The position numbers were made by a program, and so were the translations under genes. Shown in pieces: positions 7,173 to 12,617 of a stretch of DNA of 12,617 nt. Source of the DNA: JAMXLO01 sp041487355 (lineage in GTDB: Bacteria; Pseudomonadota; Alphaproteobacteria; Acetobacterales; Acetobacteraceae). Each line of letters opens with the position of its first letter. The stretch's first letter is position 1. Under the pieces are notes generated by a model. That model was not told where the DNA came from. It worked only from the letters and a program-made list of their open reading frames with translations, and did not search any database. The stretch covers positions 1 to 12,617 of the forward strand of contig JBGPND010000153.1 of assembly GCA_041487355.1 (NCBI GenBank), read 5' to 3'.

Positions 7173-7208
7173 CCAAAAAGCAGAAGGGCAGGCCGGAGCC
7201 TGCCCTTC
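7173..7208 (-). terminator. Intrinsic terminator of the tracrRNA
   Basis: A perfect 11-bp stem, GAAGGGCAGGC (7183-7193) with GCCTGCCCTTC (7198-7208), closes a 4-base loop. On the minus strand it is followed by TGCTTTTTGG, a good U-tract for rho-independent termination. No minus-strand protein gene precedes it, but the anti-repeat does, which ties it to the tracrRNA. Confidence 0.88.
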
Positions 7209-7255
7209 GATTTTGTGCCCTGAAGGCTTGTTAACGGCTGCTAGGCCCGGAGGCC

Positions 7256-7291
7256 GTCGCTGACGGCGCGCGATCTCCTATCGGCTAAATA
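7256..7291 (-). repeat. tracrRNA anti-repeat
   Basis: Aligned over the full 36 bases, this segment agrees with the array repeat at about 30 positions. There is an unbroken block of 25 (7265-7289), a mismatched end at 7256-7264 and two mismatched outer bases. The mismatched part would form a bulge or open end in the crRNA:tracrRNA duplex, as is normal. Confidence 0.9.
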
Positions 7292-7311
7292 TTTGATTCG
7301 AACGCAGATGT

Positions 7312-7340
7312 AAGCTACGCTGTTTACGATATAATGACAA
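7312..7340 (-). promoter_or_regulatory. Candidate tracrRNA promoter
   Basis: On the minus strand TTGTCA (7340-7335, five of six -35 bases) is 17 bp before the weak -10 candidate TAGCTT (7317-7312). A start near 7305 would lie about 14 bases before the anti-repeat. The 7292-7344 linker is clearly AT-richer than its surroundings, as promoters in GC-rich genomes are. Confidence 0.4.
7330..7335 (+). promoter_or_regulatory. Perfect TATAAT box facing cas9
   Basis: TATAAT at 7330-7335 on the plus strand is a consensus -10 box, but no good -35 lies 16-18 bp upstream. A start near 7342 would transcribe the solitary repeat in the anti-repeat sense and then about 245 bases of leader into cas9. It could be the cas9 promoter or a source of antisense RNA to the long tracrRNA. 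Confidence 0.35.
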
Positions 7341-7344
7341 TACG

Positions 7345-7380
7345 AAAATAGCCGATAGGAGATCGCCCGCCAGCCGCAAC
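7345..7380 (-). repeat. Solitary degenerate CRISPR repeat upstream of cas9
   Basis: This 36-base segment matches the array repeat at 32 positions. The differences are three adjacent bases near one end (GTT in the array is AAA here) and one G-to-C change in the middle. It lies in the opposite orientation to the anti-repeat 53 bp away, so both on one minus-strand transcript can fold together. On the minus strand it reads as a crRNA-sense repeat starting GTTGCGGCTGGCGGGCGATC. Confidence 0.9.
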
Positions 7381-7381
7381 A

Positions 7382-7435
7382 CTGTGACCTTCGCCTCAGC
7401 GGACCAATCATAGCACAGGGAGGCCAAAGTCACAG
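7382..7435. repeat. Inverted repeat spanning the guide-like segment
   Basis: CTGTGACCTTCGCCTC (7382-7397) and GAGGCCAAAGTCACAG (7420-7435) are reverse complements at 14 of 16 positions, with a 22-base loop that holds the extended -10 box. In DNA it could be an operator. In a cas9 leader RNA it could be a hairpin. It is also the reason the guide-like segment resembles the plus strand at 7417-7436. Confidence 0.7.
7407..7415 (-). promoter_or_regulatory. Extended -10 promoter driving the guide-repeat-tracr RNA
   Basis: On the minus strand the sequence is TGCTATGAT, an extended -10 (TGnTATAAT with one mismatch). Seven bases past it is G7400, so transcription would begin exactly 20 bases before the degenerate repeat. 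A weak -35-like GTGACT lies about 15 bp upstream, which an extended -10 can tolerate. Confidence 0.5.
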
Positions 7436-7466
7436 CAGGGAGACGGGGGTGTCACAGTAGGGAGAC
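7429..7466 (+). repeat. 22-bp-spaced direct repeat in the cas9 leader
   Basis: GTCACAGCAGGGAGAC (7429-7444) and GTCACAGTAGGGAGAC (7451-7466) match at 15 of 16 positions, one helical double-turn apart. The variable base is the last base of the putative guide match, and AGGGAGAC follows both times. They could be paired Cas9-guide target sites, a protein operator, or the multiple terminal repeats of an IS21-like element remnant. Confidence 0.7.
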
Positions 7467-7502
7467 TCGACTCCTTGGCCGATGCTGTTGCATCCTCTCC
7501 TT

Positions 7503-7568
7503 GGACCCCGATTCGTGTCGCGGGGTCCTGGCAGGGGTGGAGGGCGGCGGCCTGCGTAAGCCGCCGCC
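7503..7568 (+). promoter_or_regulatory. Two perfect hairpins in the cas9 5' leader
   Basis: GGACCCCG (7503-7510) pairs with CGGGGTCC (7521-7528), an 8-bp stem with a 10-base loop. GGCGGCGGC (7543-7551) pairs with GCCGCCGCC (7560-7568), a 9-bp stem with an 8-base loop. The second ends 11 bases before the Shine-Dalgarno GGAGGAG (7580-7586). No T run follows, so these are not plain terminators. They may modulate cas9 mRNA stability or translation. Confidence 0.65.
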
Positions 7569-7589
7569 AACCTCAGCGTGGAGGAGCAC

Positions 7590-10500
7590 ATGAACCAGCC
7601 GTATCGCCTTGGTCTCGATATGGGCACCAACTCCATCGGCTGGGCGGCATTGACGCTCGACAAGACGGGGCGGCCAAACGGAATTCTTGATCTCGGCGTA
7701 CGTATCTATAGCGACGGGCGCAATCCGAAGGACGGCACCTCACTGGCCGTCGCGCGCCGGGTGCCACGCGGCATGCGTCGGCGGCGCGACCGTTACCTGC
7801 GCCGGCGCGACGATCTGATGCAGGCGCTGATCGCGCTCGGGCTCATGCCGGCAGATGAGACGGAACGTCAGGCGCTGGTAACGCTCGACCCATACGCGCT
7901 GCGCGCAAAGGCACCGCACGAGCCATTGATGTCGCACGAGCTGGGCCGCGCGCTGTTCCATCTCGATCAGCGCCGCGGCTTCAAGTCCAACCGCAAGACC
8001 GACACGAGCGACGACAACAAGCTCACGGCGAGGATCGGCGAGCTGGAGCGACTCATCGAGGCCAGCGGCGCGTGCACGCTCGGCGAATATCTCTACAAGC
8101 GTCGGCTCAAGGGGAAGATGGTGCGGGCACGGCCGGAGGCCGGCTTCTATCCGCACCGCGCTTTGTACGAGAAAGAATTTGGTGCGATTCGCGACGCGCA
8201 GATGCCGCACCATACGCTGCGCCCCGACCAGTGGGAGCACCTGCGGGACATCATGTTCTGGCAGCGCCCGCTGAAGCCGGTCGATCCCGGCTGGTGCCTG
8301 CTGGAAGAGTGCGAGCGACGCGCACATCGCGCCCTGCCCTGCGCGCAGGAGTTCCGCATGGTGCAGGAGGCGAACAATCTGCGCATCCTGGTTCCCGGCG
8401 AGGCGGCGAAGCCGCTCACGCGCGACCAGCGCGATCGGGTGCTGAAGGAACTGCGCACGAAGAAAGAACTGAAGCTCGAAGCGCTGCTGAAACTGCTCAA
8501 GCTGCCGTCTGGCGCGCGGATCAATCTGCTCGACGAGAACCGCAAGGCGCTGAAGGGCGACGAGACGGCTGCTCGTCTCTCGCACAAGGACTCGTTCGGC
8601 AGGCTATGGCACGTCCTGCCAATCCACCGCCGCACGGAGATCGTCCGCAAGCTGATCGAGACCGAAAGCCCGGAGGAGATTGAACGGATCGCACGGGCCG
8701 AATGGGGGCTGGATGCGGCTGCCGCGAAGAACGTGTCGGCCACACCGATGCCGGAAGGTTACGCACGGCTCAGTGAAATGGCAATCGGTAGGCTGCTGCC
8801 GGTGATGGAGGAACAACAGCTCAATTGGGCCGAGGCAGTTCCAGCGATCCCCGAGTACCGGCATCACTCCGACTTCCGCCCGGACAAGGAGCTAGCCGAG
8901 CTGCCGTACTATGGCGAGATCCTGACACGTTACGCGGTGGGTGCAGATCCCAAGAGGAAGGATGAGATCGGCCATTATGGTCGCATCGCCAATCCGACGG
9001 TCCATATCGGCCTCGGCCAACTCCGGCGTGTCATCAATCGGCTGATCAAGATCTACGGCAAGCCGGTGGCAATCGTCGTCGAACTCGCTCGCGAGTTGAA
9101 GATGAACAGGGAGGAGAAAGAAGACGAACGGCGGCGGATCCGAGACAATGAGGCAGCCAACAGACGGCGCGACGAGATGGCAGGCCGCGGCCGCGAGCTG
9201 TCACCCGAGGATCACCGGCGGCTGCGACTTTGGGAGGAACAGCGGTACGGGACCGCAAACGTCTGTCCGTTCACCGGTGCGCCGATTTCATTCGAGATGG
9301 CGTTATCCAACCGGACTGAGATCGAGCACATCCTGCCATTCTCGAAGACGCGCGACGACTCAATGGCGAACAAGGTACTATGTTTGACCGAGGTCAACCG
9401 GGTCAAGCGTGACCGCGCGCCGGCCGAGGCCTTCCAGGCCAACCCGATGGCGGGCCGGTATCAGTGCAACTACGACGAAATCCTGATGCGCGCTTTCGCG
9501 CTGCCACAGAATAAGCGCTGGCGCTTCGATCGTGATGCGATGCAGCGGTTCGAGGACGAGCCGGCATTTCTCGATCGCCAGCTCAACGAGACGAAGTACC
9601 TATCGCGCATCACCAGGCTGTATCTTGCGCACCTTTACAACGAGAAGGCTGAAAAGCGCCGGCTGGTTGATGCGATCCCTGGTCGGCTCACCGCGATGCT
9701 TCGTGGCAAATGGGGACTGAGCAAACTGCTCCGCGACCACAACCGAGCGGGTGGCGACAACGACGACGGACCGACGCGCAAGAACCGCGACGATCACCGC
9801 CACCATGCAATCGATGCGTTCGTGGTTGCCATGACGGATCAGCGATTGCTGAAGCGGATCTCCGATTTGAACTCAGAGCCCGAGCGGGCACGGCTGATCG
9901 ATAAGATTGACCCGCCCTGGCCGGATTTCTCACACGAAGCGTTCCGCGCGCACCTCGACCGGCTGATCATCTCGCATAAGCCGGATCACGTTGATCGCAA
10001 GAAGAAGCTAACTGACGAGGCACGGAAGGACCCGGAGAAACAGGGCAAGACGACCGGCGCGCTGCACAACGACACGGCGTACGGGATGATCGAGCCCGGC
10101 AAGAACGGCACCTGGAAGGTCGTTTCGCGCGCGGCGTTGGGCAGCTTCCTCACACCGAAGGATATGGACAAGGCGCTTCCGGCGGTGCGCGACAATGCAT
10201 TGCGCGAGGCCCTCACGGCGGAGTGGGAGAAGTTCAAGCACGCGAAGCCCGCGACAGGCGAAGACACCGCCGCCGACGGGGAGAAGCGGAAGAAGAACCC
10301 CGCCGCGCTGTTCGCCGAACACGCCGCGACCAAGGGCATTCAGCTCAACGGCCGCAAGGTGAAAGTCCGCCGCGTGCGCATGGTCGAGGAACTGGCCGTG
10401 GTGCCGATCAAGGATCGCCGCACCGGCAAGCCGTACAAAGCCTACAAGCCAGACGGCAACGCCTTCGGCGACATCTACCGGCTGCCGAACCGACGCTGGA

Positions 10501-10856
10501 CCGCTGTCGTCGTGCGTCGCTTCGACGCCAATCAGCCGGATTTCGACCCGGTGAAATACCGTCCGCATCCCGCGGCGAAACGCATCATGCGGCTGCACAT
10601 CGACGACATGGTGGCGCTGGAAGACGGCGGGCAGCGGCACATTCTTCGCGTGGTGAAAATGAGCGGCCAGACCATCACCCTGGCCGACCATCATGAGGCC
10701 GGCGCGTTGAAGAAGCGCAACGACGACAAGAACGATCCGTTCAAGTACTTCGAGAAATCGGCGAACACCCTGATGGCGATGGGCCTGCGAAAGGTCGGTG
10801 TCGATGAAGTAGGGCGCCTCGCCGATCCTGGCCCTCGCGTCGGAAGCAACCTCTGA
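7590..10856 (+). CDS. cas9: CRISPR-associated endonuclease Cas9, type II-C
   Basis: The RNA-guided DNA nuclease: HNH cuts the strand paired with the guide and RuvC the other. The 1088 residues are in the compact II-C range. RuvC-I starts RLGLDMGTNSIGWA with Asp10. An Arg-rich bridge helix (VARRVPRGMRRRRDRYLRRR) spans about 54-73, and a recognition lobe fills about 80-485. RuvC-II VAIVVELARELK has Glu498. HNH is at about 530-640, with CPFTG, EIEHILPFS (His580) and SMANKVLC (Asn594). RuvC-III HRHHAIDAFVVA has His739 and Asp742, and the rest is the PAM-interacting end. All catalytic residues are present, so it should be active. The frame is open from GTG 7578, but ATG 7590 behind GGAGGAG starts the usual N-terminus. 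Its stop overlaps the cas1 ATG by one base. PAM preference cannot be read from sequence. Confidence 0.98.
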   Translation: MNQPYRLGLDMGTNSIGWAALTLDKTGRPNGILDLGVRIYSDGRNPKDGTSLAVARRVPRGMRRRRDRYLRRRDDLMQALIALGLMPADETERQALVTLDPYALRAKAPHEPLMSHELGRALFHLDQRRGFKSNRKTDTSDDNKLTARIGELERLIEASGACTLGEYLYKRRLKGKMVRARPEAGFYPHRALYEKEFGAIRDAQMPHHTLRPDQWEHLRDIMFWQRPLKPVDPGWCLLEECERRAHRALPCAQEFRMVQEANNLRILVPGEAAKPLTRDQRDRVLKELRTKKELKLEALLKLLKLPSGARINLLDENRKALKGDETAARLSHKDSFGRLWHVLPIHRRTEIVRKLIETESPEEIERIARAEWGLDAAAAKNVSATPMPEGYARLSEMAIGRLLPVMEEQQLNWAEAVPAIPEYRHHSDFRPDKELAELPYYGEILTRYAVGADPKRKDEIGHYGRIANPTVHIGLGQLRRVINRLIKIYGKPVAIVVELARELKMNREEKEDERRRIRDNEAANRRRDEMAGRGRELSPEDHRRLRLWEEQRYGTANVCPFTGAPISFEMALSNRTEIEHILPFSKTRDDSMANKVLCLTEVNRVKRDRAPAEAFQANPMAGRYQCNYDEILMRAFALPQNKRWRFDRDAMQRFEDEPAFLDRQLNETKYLSRITRLYLAHLYNEKAEKRRLVDAIPGRLTAMLRGKWGLSKLLRDHNRAGGDNDDGPTRKNRDDHRHHAIDAFVVAMTDQRLLKRISDLNSEPERARLIDKIDPPWPDFSHEAFRAHLDRLIISHKPDHVDRKKKLTDEARKDPEKQGKTTGALHNDTAYGMIEPGKNGTWKVVSRAALGSFLTPKDMDKALPAVRDNALREALTAEWEKFKHAKPATGEDTAADGEKRKKNPAALFAEHAATKGIQLNGRKVKVRRVRMVEELAVVPIKDRRTGKPYKAYKPDGNAFGDIYRLPNRRWTAVVVRRFDANQPDFDPVKYRPHPAAKRIMRLHIDDMVALEDGGQRHILRVVKMSGQTITLADHHEAGALKKRNDDKNDPFKYFEKSANTLMAMGLRKVGVDEVGRLADPGPRVGSNL

Positions 10857-11788
10857 TGATCGGCCGCGTTGTGGAGATCGCCAGCGACCGGCGGCATCTT
10901 GCGCTGTCACGCGGCTTCATGACGGTCTCCGCCGATGGCGCCGAGGTCGGCCGCGTGCCACTCGACGACATCGGGGTGCTGCTTTGTCACGCGCACGGCC
11001 TCACCTACTCCAACAACCTGCTGGTCGAACTGTCGCGGCGCGGTGCGGCGGTGGTGCTCTGCGGTCCCGATCACATGCCGATGGCCTGGGTCTGGCCGCT
11101 GGATGGTCACCACGTCCAGGCGATGCGCATGCGCCACCAACTGGAGGCGGACGAGCCGCTGAAGAAGCGCCTGTGGCAGGCGCTGGTGCGCGCCAAGATC
11201 CGTCAGCAGGGCGCGGTGCTTGAACGCGCGGGCAAGCCGCATGGAGCATTCGACCTGCTCGCCCGCCAGGTGCGTTCCGGCGATCCGGAGAATATCGAAG
11301 CGCAGGCGGCGCGGCGCTACTGGCCCTTGCTGATGGGCGAGGAGTTTCGGCGGGACCGGCAGGCCAGCGACGCGAACGCCATGCTGAACTACGGCTACAC
11401 CGTCCTACGTTCGGGCGTGGCGCGTGCGGTCGTGGCGGCGGGGCTACATCCGTCGATCGGCTTGCATCATGCCAATCGTGGCAACCCCATGTGTCTCGTG
11501 GACGATTTGATGGAGCCTTTCAGGCCGCTGGTCGACTACCTGGTGACGGGGCTGGTGGCTGGCGGCGAATTTGCCGTCACCCCGACGGTGAAGGTCAGGC
11601 TGGCCGGGGTGTTGAGCCTCGATGTCACGACGGCGCGCGGTACGACGCCGGTCGGGACCTGTCTGGAGCGTCTGGCCGCGTCGCTGGCGGCCGCGTTCGA
11701 GGCGCGGAAGGCCGAGCTGGACTTGCCGGAGCCGCTGCTGCCCCTGGAATTTCCCGATGCGCGGCAAGAATCGTCCGCCGACTCCTGA
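10856..11788 (+). CDS. cas1: CRISPR-associated integrase Cas1 (type II)
   Basis: Cas1 with Cas2 inserts new spacers into the array. The 310-residue protein begins MIGRVVEIASDRRHLALSRG, typical of type II Cas1. It has the metal-binding catalytic set Glu148 (ENIEAQAARRYWP), His205 (GLHHANRGNP) and Glu220 (DDLMEPFRPLVDY), matching the Glu/His/Glu set of the family at nearly the same numbers. Translation is probably coupled to cas9: the ATG shares its A with the cas9 TGA stop, and GGAAG (10842-10846) lies 9 bases upstream. The end overlaps the start of cas2. The protein appears intact. Confidence 0.97.
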   Translation: MIGRVVEIASDRRHLALSRGFMTVSADGAEVGRVPLDDIGVLLCHAHGLTYSNNLLVELSRRGAAVVLCGPDHMPMAWVWPLDGHHVQAMRMRHQLEADEPLKKRLWQALVRAKIRQQGAVLERAGKPHGAFDLLARQVRSGDPENIEAQAARRYWPLLMGEEFRRDRQASDANAMLNYGYTVLRSGVARAVVAAGLHPSIGLHHANRGNPMCLVDDLMEPFRPLVDYLVTGLVAGGEFAVTPTVKVRLAGVLSLDVTTARGTTPVGTCLERLAASLAAAFEARKAELDLPEPLLPLEFPDARQESSADS

Positions 11789-12122
11789 ACCGGCGGCGCT
11801 GACCGGATACCGGCTCATGTGGCTGATGGTGATCTTTGATCTTCCTATGGGCACGAAGAGCGAACGGCGAGCGGCCACCCGGTTTCGGAATTTTCTGCTG
11901 GATCAAGGCTTCGCCATGAGTCAGTTCTCGGTTTACATGCGCTTCTGCGGCGGCAAGGATCAGGCTGAAGCCCACACGAAGCGGATCGAGCGGTCGTTGC
12001 CGAGGACCGGGTTGGTGCAGGTGCTCGGCTTCACCGACAAACAGTATGAGAACATCGTATCCTTCGACGGCCGCACCCGGGAGCCACGGAACAGGAATCC
12101 GCAGCAGTATGTCATGTTTTGA
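11757..12122 (+). CDS. cas2: CRISPR-associated protein Cas2 (type II)
   Basis: Cas2 is the small dimer that scaffolds the Cas1 integrase. The core TGYRLMWLMVIFDLPMGTKS holds the first beta strand with the conserved Asp (residue 28). It is followed by RRAATRFRNFLLDQGFAMSQ, FSVYMRFCGG and VLGFTDKQYENIVSF, as in type II Cas2. Two starts are possible. ATG 11757 gives 121 residues and keeps the TGYRxMW segment that family members usually carry, overlapping cas1 by 32 bases. ATG 11817 gives 101 residues starting MWLMVIFDLP. The longer form is preferred, although neither has a strong ribosome-binding site, which suggests coupling to cas1 translation. It is the last gene of the cas operon; csn2 and cas4 do not follow. 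Confidence 0.93.
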   Translation: MRGKNRPPTPEPAALTGYRLMWLMVIFDLPMGTKSERRAATRFRNFLLDQGFAMSQFSVYMRFCGGKDQAEAHTKRIERSLPRTGLVQVLGFTDKQYENIVSFDGRTREPRNRNPQQYVMF

Positions 12123-12153
12123 GGGAATTCTCCGGCGAACGTTCTGCGAACGA

Positions 12154-12194
12154 TGTGCCGACAAACCCTGTGAAATCAAGGGTTTGTCGGCACA
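12154..12194. repeat. Perfect 16-bp palindrome between cas2 and the array
   Basis: TGTGCCGACAAACCCT (12154-12169) and AGGGTTTGTCGGCACA (12179-12194) form a perfect 16-bp stem with a 9-base loop, ending 3 bases before the first repeat. It could end or stabilise both the cas operon mRNA and the oppositely directed pre-crRNA. No T run follows on either strand, so it is not a textbook intrinsic terminator. Confidence 0.8.
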
Positions 12195-12197
12195 AGG

Positions 12198-12617
12198 AGT
12201 TTAGCCGATAGGAGATCGCGCGCCAGCCGCAACTCGGTAGCTCCAACGCCTCCGATCCCCGGGAGTTTAGCCGATAGGAGATCGCGCGCCAGCCGCAACT
12301 TGCGGCACGGCATGGTGTGAGTGCACGGGAGTTTAGCCGATAGGAGATCGCGCGCCAGCCGCAACTCGGACATATGCACAAGGGTGAGCGTCTCAAGTTT
12401 AGCCGATAGGAGATCGCGCGCCAGCCGCAACGTGGCAATTAGAGCAAAGCACTTCACACTTAGTTTAGCCGATAGGAGATCGCGCGCCAGCCGCAACGGA
12501 GGAATTCAGCGGACGCAACGTGGACTTAGTTTAGCCGATAGGAGATCGCGCGCCAGCCGCAACTCAACCAGAAGGCCTACCACCCGTGAGGAGAGTTTAG
12601 CCGATAGGAGATCGCGC
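12198..12617 (-). CRISPR. Type II-C CRISPR array (6 full repeats plus one cut by the window edge)
   Basis: Repeats of 36 bp start at 12198, 12264, 12330, 12396, 12462, 12528 and 12594, exactly 66 bp apart, with six 30-bp spacers between them. On the plus strand the repeat begins AGTTTAGCCGATAGGAG and ends CCAGCCGCAAC, and all visible copies are identical. The crRNA strand is inferred to be minus: the repeat then reads GTTGCGGCTGGCGCGC...GGCTAAACT, like other II-C repeats, and is complementary to the tracrRNA anti-repeat. Its last six bases TAAACT resemble a -10 box, so promoters inside repeats, as in Neisseria II-C arrays, are possible. The array continues beyond the window, so its leader and length are unknown. 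No spacer has a long match elsewhere in the window. Confidence 0.98.

Larger units (their letters stand above)
7173..7305 (-). ncRNA. tracrRNA of the type II-C CRISPR-Cas system
   Basis: This RNA pairs with crRNA repeats and, bound to Cas9, forms the guide complex. RNase III usually trims the duplex. On the minus strand, a 25-base segment (7289-7265, TTTAGCCGATAGGAGATCGC then GCGCC) is perfectly complementary to the repeat as transcribed in crRNA direction. After it come possible stem-loops: ACGGC...GCCGT enclosing GGCCTCCGGGCC, then GCCTTCAGGGC. The transcript ends in the strong terminator hairpin 7183-7208. This order (anti-repeat, small stems, terminator) is standard for type II-C tracrRNA. 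The 5' end is predicted near 7305 from a weak promoter; a longer form starting near 7400 is listed separately. Confidence 0.88.
7173..7400 (-). ncRNA. Candidate natural single-guide RNA (long tracrRNA)
   Basis: A minus-strand transcript starting near 7400 would contain a 20-base guide-like segment (GCTGAGGCGAAGGTCACAGT, 7400-7381), the degenerate repeat (7380-7345), a 53-base linker, the anti-repeat and the tracrRNA tail with terminator. Repeat and anti-repeat can form a long intramolecular duplex, giving a fused guide-tracr RNA without any crRNA. The layout matches the S. pyogenes long tracrRNA (tracr-L) that directs Cas9 to repress its own promoter. Transcription from this point, and function, are inferred from layout and the extended -10 at 7407-7415. 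Confidence 0.5.

Noticed and set aside
6941..7234. Plus-strand 97-residue open frame upstream of the tracrRNA terminator
   Set aside because: No recognisable domain, and it runs through the tracrRNA terminator and repeat copy 3. Probably chance.
7345..7380. Solitary repeat read as a second tracrRNA anti-repeat on the plus strand
   Set aside because: No tracr-like tail with an intrinsic terminator follows on the plus strand, whereas the minus-strand copy at 7256-7291 has one. It is kept only as a possible antisense element.
11817..12122. Shorter cas2 beginning at ATG 11817
   Set aside because: Possible, but it removes the TGYRxMW segment usually kept in type II Cas2 and has no better ribosome-binding site. 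ATG 11757 is preferred.
12112..12496. Minus-strand open frames with repeated MRLARDLLSAKL-like peptides
   Set aside because: They are translations of the CRISPR repeats (66 bp is a multiple of three, so the frame repeats). They have no independent gene evidence.
12498..12527. Spacer 5 shares GACGCAACGTG with the start-site repeat at 7038-7066
   Set aside because: Only 11 bases match. With several spacers and a 12.6-kb window on both strands this is not significant, and the flanking bases differ.

Overview
The window is GC-rich (visibly well above 60% G+C in the genes) and looks like an alphaproteobacterial chromosome, most likely Rhodospirillales/Acetobacteraceae-like. This placement is an inference from the rpsB-tsf pair, dispersed palindromic repeats resembling those common in alphaproteobacteria, and a type II-C CRISPR repeat of the GTTGCGGCTGG...GGCTAAACT kind. 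I could not run a database search, so the taxonomy is a judgement.

Left part (1-4190): a plus-strand catabolic-looking cluster. It contains an LLM-class flavin oxidoreductase, a class III (CaiB/BaiF) CoA transferase and a Baeyer-Villiger-type flavin monooxygenase. A roughly 190-bp inverted-repeat element built from short GACACGAA-like units separates the first two genes. Middle (4290-6062): the translation genes rpsB and tsf on the minus strand, with palindromic repeats between them and after tsf. Next (6063-7172): a sparse region with a small minus-strand HGG-STG-motif protein whose start-site sequence recurs three times.

Right part (7173-12617): a complete type II-C CRISPR-Cas locus. In order it has a minus-strand tracrRNA with an intrinsic terminator, a solitary degenerate CRISPR repeat facing the tracrRNA anti-repeat, a structured leader, cas9 (1088 aa, all nuclease residues present), cas1, cas2, and an array of 36-bp repeats and 30-bp spacers running off the right edge. 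There is no csn2 or cas4 in the cas operon. By repeat orientation and anti-repeat complementarity, crRNAs are read on the minus strand, towards cas2.

The most interesting observation is upstream of cas9. Read on the minus strand, the order is: an extended -10 promoter (TGCTATGAT), 20 nt of unique sequence, a 32/36 degenerate repeat, a 53-nt AT-rich linker, the tracrRNA anti-repeat, and the tracrRNA tail with terminator. A transcript from this promoter would be a naturally fused guide-repeat-tracr RNA, that is a natural single-guide RNA. It is analogous to the long tracrRNA (tracr-L) of the Streptococcus pyogenes type II-A system, which represses its own cas9 promoter. The 20-nt guide partly matches two sites in the cas9 leader (14/20, and 13/20 with 8 contiguous PAM-proximal bases), and both sites are followed by the same eight bases. 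This suggests, but does not prove, a self-limiting autoregulatory circuit in a type II-C locus.
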